In this document: piece by piece, positions 49,941 to 59,253 of the stretch
Numbering within the stretch: the first letter of the stretch is position 1
Layout: the number at the start of each line of letters is the position of its first letter
NCBI RefSeq assembly: GCF_020715685.1
Contig: NZ_CP085840.1
Span: forward strand, 3,720,001-3,784,000
DNA from: Dermatobacter hominis
GTDB lineage: Bacteria > Actinomycetota > Acidimicrobiia > Acidimicrobiales > Microtrichaceae
Length of the DNA stretch: 64,000 nt
Reading direction: 5' to 3'
Program-made: the position numbers and the translations under genes
The notes under the pieces: generated by a model
Seen by the model: only the letters and a program-made list of their open reading frames with translations
Databases searched by the model: none
Told to the model about the DNA's origin: nothing

Positions 49941-52156
49941 GCCGGCGGCCCCGGCTCGTGCCCCCGCTGCGATCCCGCGGCGGGCGCCGCAGCGAGGAGC
50001 TGCGACGCGTGCCTGCGGCGCTCGACGGCGTCGTCCGCCAGGTCCCCGCGGCCCGGGCGCCCGAGCGCGTCGTCCGCTCGGTGTGCGGGTTCTGCAGCAC
50101 GGGGTGCTCGCTCGACGTCCACCAGCGCGACCGGCGCGCCGTCAACGTGGTGCCGACGCGGGGCCATCCCGTCAACGACGGGTCGGCGTGCCCCAAGGGG
50201 TGGGAGGCGCTGACGCCGATGGTCGCCCCGGACCGGGCGACGCGCCCGCTGGTGCGGCGGGGCGGGCGGATGGTCCCGGTCGACTGGGGGGTCGCCTTCG
50301 AGACGTTCGCCGAGCGCGTGAAGGCCGTGCAGTCCGCGCACGGTCCCGACTCCGTCGCCTTCCTGTCGACCGGCCAGATCGTGACCGAGGAGATGGCGTT
50401 CCTCGGCGCGCTGGCGAAGTTCGGGATGGGTCTCGTGCACGGTGACGGCAACACCCGCCAGTGCATGGCGACCTCGGTGGCCGCGTACAAGGAGTGCTTC
50501 GGCTTCGACGCCCCGCCCTACGCCTACGACGACCTCGAGCGGTCCGACGTGGTCGTGCTCGTCGGGTCGAACCTGGCCATCGCCCACCCGATCCTGTTCG
50601 AACGGTTGCAGCGCAACCCCCACGCGCCGGAGGTGATCGTCGTCGACCCGCGGACCACCGAGACGGCGATGGCGGCCACCCTCCACCTGGCGGCGCGACC
50701 CAAGACCGACCAGGTGCTCCTCTACGGCATCGCCCGGGCGCTGATCGAGCGCGGTGCGGTCGATCACGCCTTCGTCAGCGAGCACACGTCGGGGTTCGAG
50801 CGCTTCGCCGCCGCCATCGGCCGCTACGACCCGGCGCGCGTGTGCGCCGAGACCGGGCTGGACGACGCCGACCTCCACCGGGCCGTCGACGCGATCGCCG
50901 CGGGGGAGCGGGTGTCGTTCTGGTGGACGATGGGCGTCAACCAGGGCCACGCCGCCACCCGCACCGCGCAGGCGATCATCGCCCTGGCGCTGATGACGGG
51001 CAACATCGGCCGGCCCGGCACCGGGGCGAACTCGATCACCGGCCAGTGCAACGCGATGGGGTCGCGCCTGTTCTCGAACACGGCGTCGCTGTTCGCCGGT
51101 CGCGACACCACCGACCCGGGCCACCGGCAGGAGGTGGCGGACGTCCTCGGCATCGACGTGGGTGCGATCGGCGACCGGCCGAGCCTCGCCTACGACCAGA
51201 TCGTCGACGGCATCGAGGACGGGTCGATCCGCGGGCTCTGGATCGTGGCGACCAACCCCGTGCACTCGTGGATCGACCGCCGCCGGCTGGGCCGCCTGCT
51301 CGACCGGCTCGACGTGCTGGTCGTGCAGGACCTCTACGCCGACACCGAGACGGCCCGCCGGGCCGACGTGTTCCTCCCCGCGGCGGGCTGGGCCGAGAAG
51401 GAGGGGACGTTCATCAACTCGGAGCGGCGGATCGGACGGGTGCGCCCGGCGCACCGACCGCCGGGCCAGGCCCGCACGGACTTCGAGATCTTCCAGGGCA
51501 TCGCGGAGTTCTGGGGGTGCGGGCCGATGTTCCGCCGCTGGCGCTCGCCGGCGGCCGTGTTCGACCTGCTCGCGGAGCTGAGCCGTGGCCGTCCGTGCGA
51601 CATCACCGGGATCGGCGGCCACGCGGGCATCGGCGACGACGGCGTCCAGTGGCCGTGGACCGAGGCGGACGCGGCCGCCGCCCCCGACGGGCCCCCGCTC
51701 GAGCGGCGGCTGTTCGCCGACGGCCGGTTCCACACGCCCGACGGCCGGGCCCGGTTCATCCACGACGAGCCGAGCCCGCCGCACGACGCCACGTCCGACG
51801 ACCTGCCGCTGATCCTGCTGACGGGTCGGGGCACCTCGGCCCAGTGGCACACCCAGACCCGCACGGGTCGGTCGCCGACGCTGGCCGCGCTGGCCCCGGC
51901 GCGCCTGCACCTCGAGATGTCGCCGCACGACGCCCGGCAGCGCGGGCTGCGGTCGGGGCAGGACGTCACCGTCCGCTCCCGCCGCGGGGCGCTGACCGCC
52001 GCCGTGTTCGTCACACCGACCTTGCAGCCGGGCCAGGTGTTCCTGCCGATGCACGACCCCGCCGTCAACGCGCTCACCGCGCCGGGGTTCGACCCGTGGT
52101 CCCGGCAGCCCGCGTACAAGCACACCGCGGTCGAGGTGGTCGCGGCGCCGGGCTGA
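49937..52156 (+). CDS. nasA: Cytoplasmic assimilatory-type nitrate reductase, catalytic subunit
   Basis: 739 residues, molybdopterin-binding. An arginine-rich N-terminus is followed by VRSVCGFCSTGCSLDV (Cys near residues 49-56) and SACPKGWE for the [4Fe-4S] cluster. HGDGNTRQCMATSVAAYKECFG, WTMGVNQGHAATRTAQAI, LMTGNIGRPGTGANSITGQCNAMGSR and FLPAAGWAEKEGTFINSERRIGRV are the Nas/FdhA-type motifs; the C-terminal dinucleotide domain has LTGRGTSAQWHTQTRTGRSP. No hydrophobic Tat signal follows the arginines, so it is cytosolic. It reduces nitrate to nitrite, here probably with electrons from the DmsBC-like protein. Convergent with an MFS gene. Confidence 0.9.
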   Translation: MSRRPRLVPPLRSRGGRRSEELRRVPAALDGVVRQVPAARAPERVVRSVCGFCSTGCSLDVHQRDRRAVNVVPTRGHPVNDGSACPKGWEALTPMVAPDRATRPLVRRGGRMVPVDWGVAFETFAERVKAVQSAHGPDSVAFLSTGQIVTEEMAFLGALAKFGMGLVHGDGNTRQCMATSVAAYKECFGFDAPPYAYDDLERSDVVVLVGSNLAIAHPILFERLQRNPHAPEVIVVDPRTTETAMAATLHLAARPKTDQVLLYGIARALIERGAVDHAFVSEHTSGFERFAAAIGRYDPARVCAETGLDDADLHRAVDAIAAGERVSFWWTMGVNQGHAATRTAQAIIALALMTGNIGRPGTGANSITGQCNAMGSRLFSNTASLFAGRDTTDPGHRQEVADVLGIDVGAIGDRPSLAYDQIVDGIEDGSIRGLWIVATNPVHSWIDRRRLGRLLDRLDVLVVQDLYADTETARRADVFLPAAGWAEKEGTFINSERRIGRVRPAHRPPGQARTDFEIFQGIAEFWGCGPMFRRWRSPAAVFDLLAELSRGRPCDITGIGGHAGIGDDGVQWPWTEADAAAAPDGPPLERRLFADGRFHTPDGRARFIHDEPSPPHDATSDDLPLILLTGRGTSAQWHTQTRTGRSPTLAALAPARLHLEMSPHDARQRGLRSGQDVTVRSRRGALTAAVFVTPTLQPGQVFLPMHDPAVNALTAPGFDPWSRQPAYKHTAVEVVAAPG

Positions 52157-52173
52157 CGACGGCCCTCAGCCCG
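52149..52173. terminator. Bidirectional hairpin made of two convergent stop codons
   Basis: CGGGCTGA-CGACGGCCC-TCAGCCCG: 8-bp arms whose ends contain the TGA of the nitrate reductase and the TGA (as TCA) of the MFS gene. A compact candidate terminator for both strands. Confidence 0.5.
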
Positions 52174-53776
52174 CAGCCGCAGCGGCCGGCGCACGCTCGT
52201 CGTCGTCGCGCGGCACGGTGTCGGGGAGGTGTCGGGTCGACATCAGCGACAGCAGGGCGAGCACGCCCGTCGCCAGCAGACCGGTCTTCAGCGCCCGCAG
52301 CTGCGCCTGCTCGTAGTCGTCGACGATGGCGTCGGCCGACCCCTCGTCGATGCCGGCCTCCTCCGCTGCGGCGGCGAGCTGGTCGCTCGCGACGAAGTCG
52401 ACGCCGTCGCCGGCGGCCACGCTCACCTGCTGGGCCACCTCGGGCGCGATGCGCTCGTCCTCGGCGATGCGGTCGATGAACACGTTGGTGAGCCCGGCGA
52501 GCACGAGCGCCCCGATCAGAGCGACGCCGACCGAGGAGCCGAGCTGCTGGCCCGTGTACTGGAGCCCGCCGGCCTCGCCACGCCCCGAGGCGTCGACCGA
52601 GGACTGCACCACGTTCCCGAGCTGCGAGACGATCAGCCCCATGCCGATGCCGAGCACGGCCATCGACACGCCGAAGCCGAGGTCGCGGAGCTCGGGGTCG
52701 ATCGTGGCGAGGAGGATCGCGATCGCCACGGTGGCCGTGAGCAGGCCGGTCCGCACGATCGTCCGGACCGGGACGCGCGACGACAGCCGGGACCCGAGCG
52801 CCGAGAAGGCGAACATCGTGATCGAGATCGGCAGCATGCGGAGGCCCGTCTCGAGCGCGTCCAGCCCGATCACCAGCTGCAGGTAGAGCGGCACCACGAA
52901 GAACACGCCCATGAGCACGAGGTTCTGGGTGAACAACCCGACGAGCCCGGCCCGCAGGGGCAGCACCGAGAACAGGCGCAGGTGGACCAGGGGGTCCTCG
53001 CCCCGGTCCTCCCGGCGGTGCGACCACGCGGCGAACGCCCACAGCAGGACGGCGCCGCCGATCACGACGAAGACCGCGAGCGAGAACCCGAACGGCTCGA
53101 CCGGCGAGTCCTTCGGGGTCAGGAAGCCCCACGTGCTCGACTGCAGGATCCCGAGCACCATCGCCCCGATGCCGGCGGCCGACAGCACGGCGCCCACGAC
53201 GTCGAGCTTCGGGGCGGGCCCGTCGCGCCGAGCGTCGGCGACCTTCGGGGTGAGCGCCAGGATGACCGCGACGAGCACGACCTCGCCGATGAACACGACG
53301 CGCCACGTCAGCTCGGTGGTGGCCCACCCGCCGAGGATGGGCCCGATCGCGATGCCGGCCCCGGCGACGCCGCCGATCACCGCGTATGCCGCCTTCCGCT
53401 GGGCCCCCTCGAAGTTGCCGGCGATGAGCGCGGCCATGGCGGGCAGGACGAGCGCCGCACCGATGCCCTCCAGCACCGACCAGCCGAGGGCGAGGATGCC
53501 GACGGTGGGGGCGAGCGCGGTCGTCGTCGATCCCACGGCGTAGATGACCAGCCCGATGACGAACGCCTTCCGGCGACCGATGATGTCGCCGATCTTCCCG
53601 CCGGTGAGCATCAACATGGCCATGACCAGGCAGTAGAGGGTGATCACGGCCTGGATCGTCGGGACGGTCGTGTCGAAGTCGTCGACGAGCTGGCTGATCG
53701 AGACGTTCATGACCGACTGGTCGAGCACCATCACGAACTGGGCGGTGGCCAGCGCCACGAGCGCCGTCTTCTTCAT
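52166..53776 (-). CDS. DHA2-family MFS drug exporter (EmrB/QacA type)
   Basis: 536 residues, about 14 membrane helices. ALVALATAQFVMVLDQSVMNVSISQL is motif D1 of the 14-helix DHA2 family; LTGGKIGDIIGRRKAF is motif A; VLEGIGAALVLPAMAALIAG is motif B; GPILGGWATTELTWRVVFIGEVVL is motif C. It should export toxic compounds by proton antiport. A long extracytoplasmic loop (RIAEDERIAPEVAQQVSVAA) precedes the last helix. Divergent from the SulP gene across a 139-bp spacer. Confidence 0.92.
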   Translation of the reverse strand: MKKTALVALATAQFVMVLDQSVMNVSISQLVDDFDTTVPTIQAVITLYCLVMAMLMLTGGKIGDIIGRRKAFVIGLVIYAVGSTTTALAPTVGILALGWSVLEGIGAALVLPAMAALIAGNFEGAQRKAAYAVIGGVAGAGIAIGPILGGWATTELTWRVVFIGEVVLVAVILALTPKVADARRDGPAPKLDVVGAVLSAAGIGAMVLGILQSSTWGFLTPKDSPVEPFGFSLAVFVVIGGAVLLWAFAAWSHRREDRGEDPLVHLRLFSVLPLRAGLVGLFTQNLVLMGVFFVVPLYLQLVIGLDALETGLRMLPISITMFAFSALGSRLSSRVPVRTIVRTGLLTATVAIAILLATIDPELRDLGFGVSMAVLGIGMGLIVSQLGNVVQSSVDASGRGEAGGLQYTGQQLGSSVGVALIGALVLAGLTNVFIDRIAEDERIAPEVAQQVSVAAGDGVDFVASDQLAAAAEEAGIDEGSADAIVDDYEQAQLRALKTGLLATGVLALLSLMSTRHLPDTVPRDDDERAPAAAAAG

Positions 53777-53915
53777 CCGGGGTCCACCGTCCTGCGCCCG
53801 ACGTCGCGACCTGCGCCGGGCGGTGGCGCTCCCACCCGATGGTGTGTGCTTGTCTACATCACGGCCGCCGCAGGGTCAGGCGGGTGGCACCCGGGACGGG
53901 GGAGAGGAGGTGGCG

Positions 53916-55586
53916 ATGCTCGAGCGGTGGGCCCCGGGGCTCGTGACGCTGCGGCACTACGAGCGCGGCTGGCTGCGGTTCGACCTCGTCGCCGGGGTCG
54001 TCCTCGCCGCCATCCTCGTCCCGCAGGGCATGGCGTACGCCGAGCTGGCGGGCCTGCCGTCGGTCACCGGCCTCTACACGACGATCGCCTGCCTCGTCGC
54101 GTACGCCGTGTTCGGGCCGTCGAAGGTGCTCGTCCTCGGACCCGACTCGTCGGTGTCGCCGCTGATCCTGGCGTCGATCACGCCGCTGATCGTGGTCGGG
54201 GACCCCGGCAGCGCGATCGCGCTGGCCGGCATGCTCGCCGTCCTGGTCGGGCTGATCGAGATCGGCCTCGGGGTCGCCAAGCTCGGCTTCGTCGCCGACC
54301 TGCTCTCGAGCGAGGTGCGCGTCGGCTACCTCAACGGCCTGGCGATCACGATCATCGTCGGCCAGCTCCCGAAGCTGTTCGGGTTCTCGACCGACGCCGA
54401 CGGCTTCGTCGACGAGGTCAGGGCGTTCGTCGACGGGCTGGGCGGACGCAACACGGCCACGCTCGTCACCGGCCTCGCGGTGCTCGTCGTGCTGCTCGTC
54501 CTGCCGCGGCTGACCACCCGGATCCCGGCGGTGCTCGTCGCCGTGGTCGGCGTGACGATCGCATCGGCCGTCCTCGACCTGGCGGCTGACGGCGTCGACA
54601 CCGTCGGCACGCTGCCCCAGGGGTTCCCGACCCCGTCGCTGCCGTGGACCGACGCGTCGGACGTGCTGGCGCTGGCGGTGGGCGCCATCGGCATCACGCT
54701 GGTGTCGCTGACGGACACGATCGCCACCTCGTCGAGCTTCGCGGCACGTCGCGGCGACGAGGTCGACGCGGATGCCGAGATGGTCGGCGTGGGAGCGGCC
54801 AACGTCGCGGCAGGGTTCTTCCAGGGCTTCGCGGTGTCGGTGAGCGGTTCGCGCACGGCGGTCGCGGACCAGTCCGGCGCGCGCTCCCAGGTCACCGGTC
54901 TCGTCGGCGCCGGGCTGGTGGCGCTCCTCCTCCTGGTGTTCAACGGGCTGCTCGCGGATCTGCCGCAGGCGGCGCTCGCGGCGGTCGTCATCGGGGCGGC
55001 GTTGTCGCTCATGGACGTGGCCGCGGTGGTGCGCTTCGCCCGCCTGCGTCGGTCGTCGTTGGTGATCAGCCTGGTCGCGAGCGCCGGGGTGGTCTTCCTC
55101 GGCGTGCTGCAGGGCATCGTCGTGGCGATCGTGCTGGCCATCCTCCTGTTCTTCCGGCGCAACTGGTGGCCCCACGGCGAGGTGCTGGGAGAGGTGCCCG
55201 ACGTGGGCGGCTGGCACAGCCTGTCGGTGTACCCCGACGCCCGCCAGGTCGAGGGGATCGTGGTCTTCCGCTGGGAGGCGCCGCTGTTCTTCGCGAACGC
55301 CGGGCAGTTCCGGGACCAGGTCCGGGCGCTCGTGCGCGAGAGCGAACCCGACTTCGTGGTCCTGCAGTGCGAGGCGGTGACCGACATCGACGTCACCGCG
55401 GCCGAGGTCCTCAAGGACCTCGACGAGGAGCTCAACGCGAAGGGGGTGCACCTCGCGTTCGTGGAGCTCCGGGACCGCCTCCGCGACCTGATCGTCCGCT
55501 ACGAGCTGCAGACCACGCTGCAGGCGGAGCACTTCTTCCCGAGCGTCGAGGTCGCCGTGCGCGAGCTCGACGCCGAGCGGTCGTGA
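53916..55586 (+). CDS. SulP-family anion transporter with STAS domain
   Basis: 556 residues. RFDLVAGVVLAAILVPQGMAYAELAGLPSVTGLYT is the SulP signature in helix 1. KVLVLGPDSSVSPLIL follows, then FFQGFAVSVSGSRTAVADQSGARSQVTGLVGA in the substrate region. The cytoplasmic STAS domain is about residues 440-550 (IVVFRWEAPLFFANAGQFRD, VVLQCEAVTDIDVTAAEVL). These proteins move sulfate, bicarbonate or other anions; the D-V-T segment is the usual phosphorylatable-loop site. GAGGAGGTGGCG precedes the ATG. Sulfate import could serve the sulfotransferase further along. Confidence 0.93.
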   Translation: MLERWAPGLVTLRHYERGWLRFDLVAGVVLAAILVPQGMAYAELAGLPSVTGLYTTIACLVAYAVFGPSKVLVLGPDSSVSPLILASITPLIVVGDPGSAIALAGMLAVLVGLIEIGLGVAKLGFVADLLSSEVRVGYLNGLAITIIVGQLPKLFGFSTDADGFVDEVRAFVDGLGGRNTATLVTGLAVLVVLLVLPRLTTRIPAVLVAVVGVTIASAVLDLAADGVDTVGTLPQGFPTPSLPWTDASDVLALAVGAIGITLVSLTDTIATSSSFAARRGDEVDADAEMVGVGAANVAAGFFQGFAVSVSGSRTAVADQSGARSQVTGLVGAGLVALLLLVFNGLLADLPQAALAAVVIGAALSLMDVAAVVRFARLRRSSLVISLVASAGVVFLGVLQGIVVAIVLAILLFFRRNWWPHGEVLGEVPDVGGWHSLSVYPDARQVEGIVVFRWEAPLFFANAGQFRDQVRALVRESEPDFVVLQCEAVTDIDVTAAEVLKDLDEELNAKGVHLAFVELRDRLRDLIVRYELQTTLQAEHFFPSVEVAVRELDAERS

Positions 55587-55605
55587 GCGCCGGCGCCGGC
55601 CCCGG

Positions 55606-56985
55606 TCAGCGGAACGCCTGCTGGTCGCGCTCGTTCTGGTCCGCGTAGCGGGCGGCGAACTCGACGAGCGACGCCGTCATCGTGCGGCCCTTGCCGAGGT
55701 AGGCCGCGAGCGCCACGCTGTCGCCGGTCCGGGCGTGCGCCCTCGCCATGCACCGTCCGCACACCGCGGCGTAGACGGCCATCGCACTCGGCAGCATCTT
55801 CTCGAGGTCCGCCGAACCCTTCCAGTCCCAGAGCTGGCGGAAGTAGTAGTCGCGGGGCACGCCGTCGGCGCCGGCGACCTGCTCCCAGCCGAGGAAGACG
55901 TCGGGCGACGACTGGATGAGCCGCTGGCCCTCGACCACCCGCTGGCCGTGCTGGCCGAACCGGCTGCGGCCCAGGTAGGGCTCGAGCACCGAGGTCTGGG
56001 CCTCCTTCACCTGCAGGAAGAGCGGGTCGCGGTCGTCGTCGCCCACGAGCAGCGCCACCCAGCAGCGGGTGCCGACGCTGCCGACGCCGACCACCTTCCT
56101 CGCCAGGTCGACGAAGCGGTACCGGTCGAGGAGGGCCCGCCGGTCGAGGGGCAGCGTGCGCCGGTACATCCGCAGCGCGTGGTCGATCGTCCCCATGAGC
56201 CGGGCGGCCTCGTCCGCGCCGAACAGCTCGCTCACCGGGACGAGCACCGGCGGGTCGCTGCGGAACCGCGGCTCGCCGTCGGTGACCTGGACCAGCCGGT
56301 CGAAGGCGCGGAGGCGGTCCTTGCTGCGCGCCTTCTCCACGTTGTGCTGGAAGCGGCGCATGACCTCCTTCGACGCGCCGCCGCCCCATCGGGCAGCGAT
56401 GTCGTCGACCGTCATCCGGTCGTACCAGACGTCGAGGTGGCCCATGCGGGAGTACTCGCGCATGGCCCCGACGTAGGCCAGCACCGCGTCGGTCACGATC
56501 AGCACGCGGTCGGGATCGTCGAAGCCGCGATCGCGCGCCGCGACCTCGAAGCTGGCCACGAGCCGGAGCAGGTCCCACTCGAAGGGGCCGGGCAGCGTCT
56601 CGTCGAAGTCGTTGAGGTCGAACACCTGGGCCCGGTCGGGCGACGCGAAGATCCCGAAGTTGGCGAGGTGGGCGTCACCGCAGAGCTGGACCTCGAGCCC
56701 GGTGCGGGGCATCGGCGCCAGGTCGGCGGCGAACACCGCGGCGGCGCCGCGGAAGAACGTGAAGGGCGTGGCCGCCATGCGCTCGTGCCGCAGCGGCACC
56801 AGGTCCTGGGCCCGGCTGGCATCCTGCGCGTCGAGCACCGCGACCGGGTCGCGGTCGGGGGTCGGCGTCCAGTCGCCGAGCGATGACCTCGGCACCGCCT
56901 CGCGGACCGCCCGCCCCGCCGCAGCCCGGTCCGCCGCGCGGGCGAGACCGCCCGCCTCCCTGACCTCGCCGCCCTGGCTCACCAT
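55606..56985 (-). CDS. DUF2252 family protein (kinase-like fold suspected)
   Basis: 459 residues, soluble. MAATPFTFFRGAAAVFAADL is the DUF2252 opening; VQLCGDAHLANFGIF and VFDLNDFDETLPGPFEWDL resemble the catalytic G-D-x-H-x-x-N and D-F-D/E motifs of aminoglycoside-phosphotransferase-like kinases. Later come DLARKVVGVGSVGTRCWVAL, PLFLQVKEAQTSVLEPYLG, QRVVEGQRLIQSSPDVFLGW and KGSADLEKMLPSAM. Function unproven. The ATG at 56985 follows GGAGGTGACC. It converges with the SulP gene 19 bp away. Confidence 0.88.
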   Translation of the reverse strand: MVSQGGEVREAGGLARAADRAAAGRAVREAVPRSSLGDWTPTPDRDPVAVLDAQDASRAQDLVPLRHERMAATPFTFFRGAAAVFAADLAPMPRTGLEVQLCGDAHLANFGIFASPDRAQVFDLNDFDETLPGPFEWDLLRLVASFEVAARDRGFDDPDRVLIVTDAVLAYVGAMREYSRMGHLDVWYDRMTVDDIAARWGGGASKEVMRRFQHNVEKARSKDRLRAFDRLVQVTDGEPRFRSDPPVLVPVSELFGADEAARLMGTIDHALRMYRRTLPLDRRALLDRYRFVDLARKVVGVGSVGTRCWVALLVGDDDRDPLFLQVKEAQTSVLEPYLGRSRFGQHGQRVVEGQRLIQSSPDVFLGWEQVAGADGVPRDYYFRQLWDWKGSADLEKMLPSAMAVYAAVCGRCMARAHARTGDSVALAAYLGKGRTMTASLVEFAARYADQNERDQQAFR

Positions 56986-57144
56986 GGTCACCTCCGAGGG
57001 ATCCTGTGGTCACCCAGCAGACCACGGCCGGGCCCGGAGGTCCACGCAGGCCACCTGGGCCCGACGGCGTCCGTTGCGGCCACCTCGTGACCTCGTGGTC
57101 CGCGAGGGTGGAGGTGCCATCGAGCCCGCCGAACGGAGGCACCC

Positions 57145-57732
57145 ATGGATCCCACCACCACCGAAGCCGACGCCGCCCCTGCGCTCGACGACGAGCGGGC
57201 CGACCTGCTCGCCGAGCTCGCCACCGTCCGGGCCGCCCTGGCCGCCACGGTCGACGGCCTCGGCGACGAGCAGGCCGGCGAGCACCCGACGGCCAGCGCG
57301 CTGTGCCTCGGTGGCCTCATCAAGCACGTCGCGTCGGTCGAGGAGGCGTGGATGAGGTTCGTGGTCGACGGGCCGTCCGCGATGTCCTACGAGCTGCCCG
57401 ACGGCGTGACGTGGGACGACTTCATGTCCGGCACCGCCGCCGCGTACCCGCAGTGGGCCATCGACCGCGAGGCCGACTTCCAGATGCAGCCCGGCGACAC
57501 GATCACCTCGGTGCTCGACCGCTACGAGCGGGCGGCGGCGAGGACGGAGGAGGTCGTCGCCTCGGTCCCGGACCTGTCGGCCTCCCACCAGCTCCCCGAG
57601 GCGCCGTGGAACGAGCCCGGCGCCCGGCACAGCGTGCGCCGGGTGCTGGTGCACGTCATCGCCGAGACCGCCCAGCACGCGGGGCACGCCGAGATCATCA
57701 GGGAGACGATCGACGGTCGGACGACGACCTGA
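57145..57732 (+). CDS. DinB / DUF664 (mycothiol-dependent transferase-like) protein
   Basis: 195 residues, four-helix bundle. ERADLLAELATVRAALAATV, LIKHVASVEEAWMRFVVDG with the first His, and LVHVIAETAQHAGHAEIIRE with the paired His residues give the DinB metal triad. DUF664 proteins are predicted thiol-dependent transferases or hydrolases in detoxification. The ATG has AACGGAGGCACCC upstream. Its last 35 bp overlap the 3' end of the convergent MFS gene. It is the second DinB-type gene in the window (see 5603). Confidence 0.87.
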   Translation: MDPTTTEADAAPALDDERADLLAELATVRAALAATVDGLGDEQAGEHPTASALCLGGLIKHVASVEEAWMRFVVDGPSAMSYELPDGVTWDDFMSGTAAAYPQWAIDREADFQMQPGDTITSVLDRYERAAARTEEVVASVPDLSASHQLPEAPWNEPGARHSVRRVLVHVIAETAQHAGHAEIIRETIDGRTTT

Positions 57733-59161
57733 CGAGGGCCGGCGCCGGTCTGGGGATGAACGCGCCGACCACGCCCGAGAGCAGCGCCATGGCGGCGACG
57801 TACAGCCACAGGTGGTCGAACGCCTCGAGCTGGCCGGCCACGGAGGTCGGCTCGCCCAGCACGACGACGAGCACCGCGACGCCGATCGCTCCGCCGACCT
57901 GGCGGGCGGTCTGGTTGACCGCGCTGCCGACCGCGTAGCGCTCCGGTGGCAGCGTCGAGACGGCGGCCGCGCTGAGCACGGGGAAGGTGAGCCCGATGCC
58001 GAGGCCGGTGACGAGGGTGCCGGGCAGCCAGTCCCGCACGTAGTCCGGCGTCGTACCGACGAACGCGACGTACCAGAGCAGCCCGGCCGCGAAGCAGGCG
58101 GCACCGGTCAGCAGCAGGGGACGGAACCCGACCCGTCCGGCGAGGCGCCCCGCCGGTCCGGCGACGACGGCGACCACGATCGGTCCGGGCGTGACCGCCA
58201 GGCCGGCCCACATGATCGACCAGCCCCACACGCCGGTGAGGAACAGGATGTTGCCGAGGAGCATCGCGAAGAACCCGGTGGCGTAGACGAACGTCGCCAG
58301 GTTGGCGACCACGAACGAGCGGTCGTGGAACAGCGCCGGGTCGACGACCGGGTCGGGGTGGCGGCGGGAGCGCTGCACGAACCACACGGCCGCGATGACC
58401 GCGACGACCGCGGCGCCGACCGTCCTCGGATCGGTCCAGCCCCACTCGGGCCCTTGCGAGATCGACAGCACGAGCGAGCCGACCGCGACGGTGATGAGGG
58501 CGACACCGCCGAGGTCGGGACGGCCCGACGCCTCCTGCGGCCTCGACTCGGTCAGCACACGACGGCCGAGCACGGCGACGAGCACGCCGACCGGGAGGTT
58601 GACGAGGAACGCCCAGCGCCATCCGCCGAGCGACACGATCGCCGCCCCGAGCGACGGCCCGGTCGCCACCGCGAGGGCGCCGACGCCGCCCCAGAGCGCC
58701 ACCGTCTGGGTCCGGCGCTCCGGCGGGTAGGCGCCGATCAGCAGCGCGAGCGACGCCGGCACCATCAACGCGGCCCCGGCGCCCTGGAGCGCCCGGCTCG
58801 CGACCAGGAAGCCGACGCCGGGGGCGACGCCGCACAGGAGCGAACCGGCGAGGAACACGGCCAGGCCGCCCATGAACGTGCGGCGCCGACCGAGGCGGTC
58901 GCCCATCCGCCCGCCGGTCACGAGCAGCGCCCCGAACACGATCGTGTAGGCGGTGATGACCCACGACAGCTGCGCCTGGCTGGCCGCCGGGTAGGACGCC
59001 TCGAGGTCGGGGAACGCGACGTTGACGATCGAGAGGTCGAGCGCCGCCATGAAGGACCCGAGGGCGGTCACCACGAACACGGCGCGCCGGCTCGCCTCGG
59101 CGGGCGGCGCCGGTGCCGCGGACGTGGCCGGCGGGCTGGTCGGGTCGCTGGCGTTCCTCAT
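57698..59161 (-). CDS. DHA2-family MFS drug exporter downstream of HxlR
   Basis: 487 residues, 14 predicted helices. VVTALGSFMAALDLSIVNVAFPDL (motif D1), LVTGGRMGDRLGRRRTFMGGL (motif A), SRALQGAGAALMVPASLALLIG (motif B), GPSLGAAIVSLGGWRWAFLVNLPVG (motif C). A multidrug proton antiporter of the EmrB/QacA type. GGAGGCCCCCAC precedes the ATG. A sequence similar to that before the HxlR gene lies 19-37 bp upstream, so the regulator probably controls this gene. Confidence 0.92.
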   Translation of the reverse strand: MRNASDPTSPPATSAAPAPPAEASRRAVFVVTALGSFMAALDLSIVNVAFPDLEASYPAASQAQLSWVITAYTIVFGALLVTGGRMGDRLGRRRTFMGGLAVFLAGSLLCGVAPGVGFLVASRALQGAGAALMVPASLALLIGAYPPERRTQTVALWGGVGALAVATGPSLGAAIVSLGGWRWAFLVNLPVGVLVAVLGRRVLTESRPQEASGRPDLGGVALITVAVGSLVLSISQGPEWGWTDPRTVGAAVVAVIAAVWFVQRSRRHPDPVVDPALFHDRSFVVANLATFVYATGFFAMLLGNILFLTGVWGWSIMWAGLAVTPGPIVVAVVAGPAGRLAGRVGFRPLLLTGAACFAAGLLWYVAFVGTTPDYVRDWLPGTLVTGLGIGLTFPVLSAAAVSTLPPERYAVGSAVNQTARQVGGAIGVAVLVVVLGEPTSVAGQLEAFDHLWLYVAAMALLSGVVGAFIPRPAPALVRSSSDRRSSP

Positions 59162-59179
59162 GTGGGGGCCTCCGTCGGA

Positions 59180-59198
59180 GTGGGTCTCTTCATCGAAC
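59180..59198 (-). promoter_or_regulatory. Candidate HxlR site before the MFS gene
   Basis: GTGGGTCTCTTCATCGAAC. It matches the site at 59761-59779 at 14 of 19 positions, sharing GTG-GT and TTCAT-GAAC, and lies 19 bp upstream of the exporter start. Confidence 0.4.
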
Positions 59199-59253
59199 TC
59201 ACCGGGCGCACCGGTCCGCCGGTCGGAGGCGGGACGGCGCGCCGGCCGCGTGG

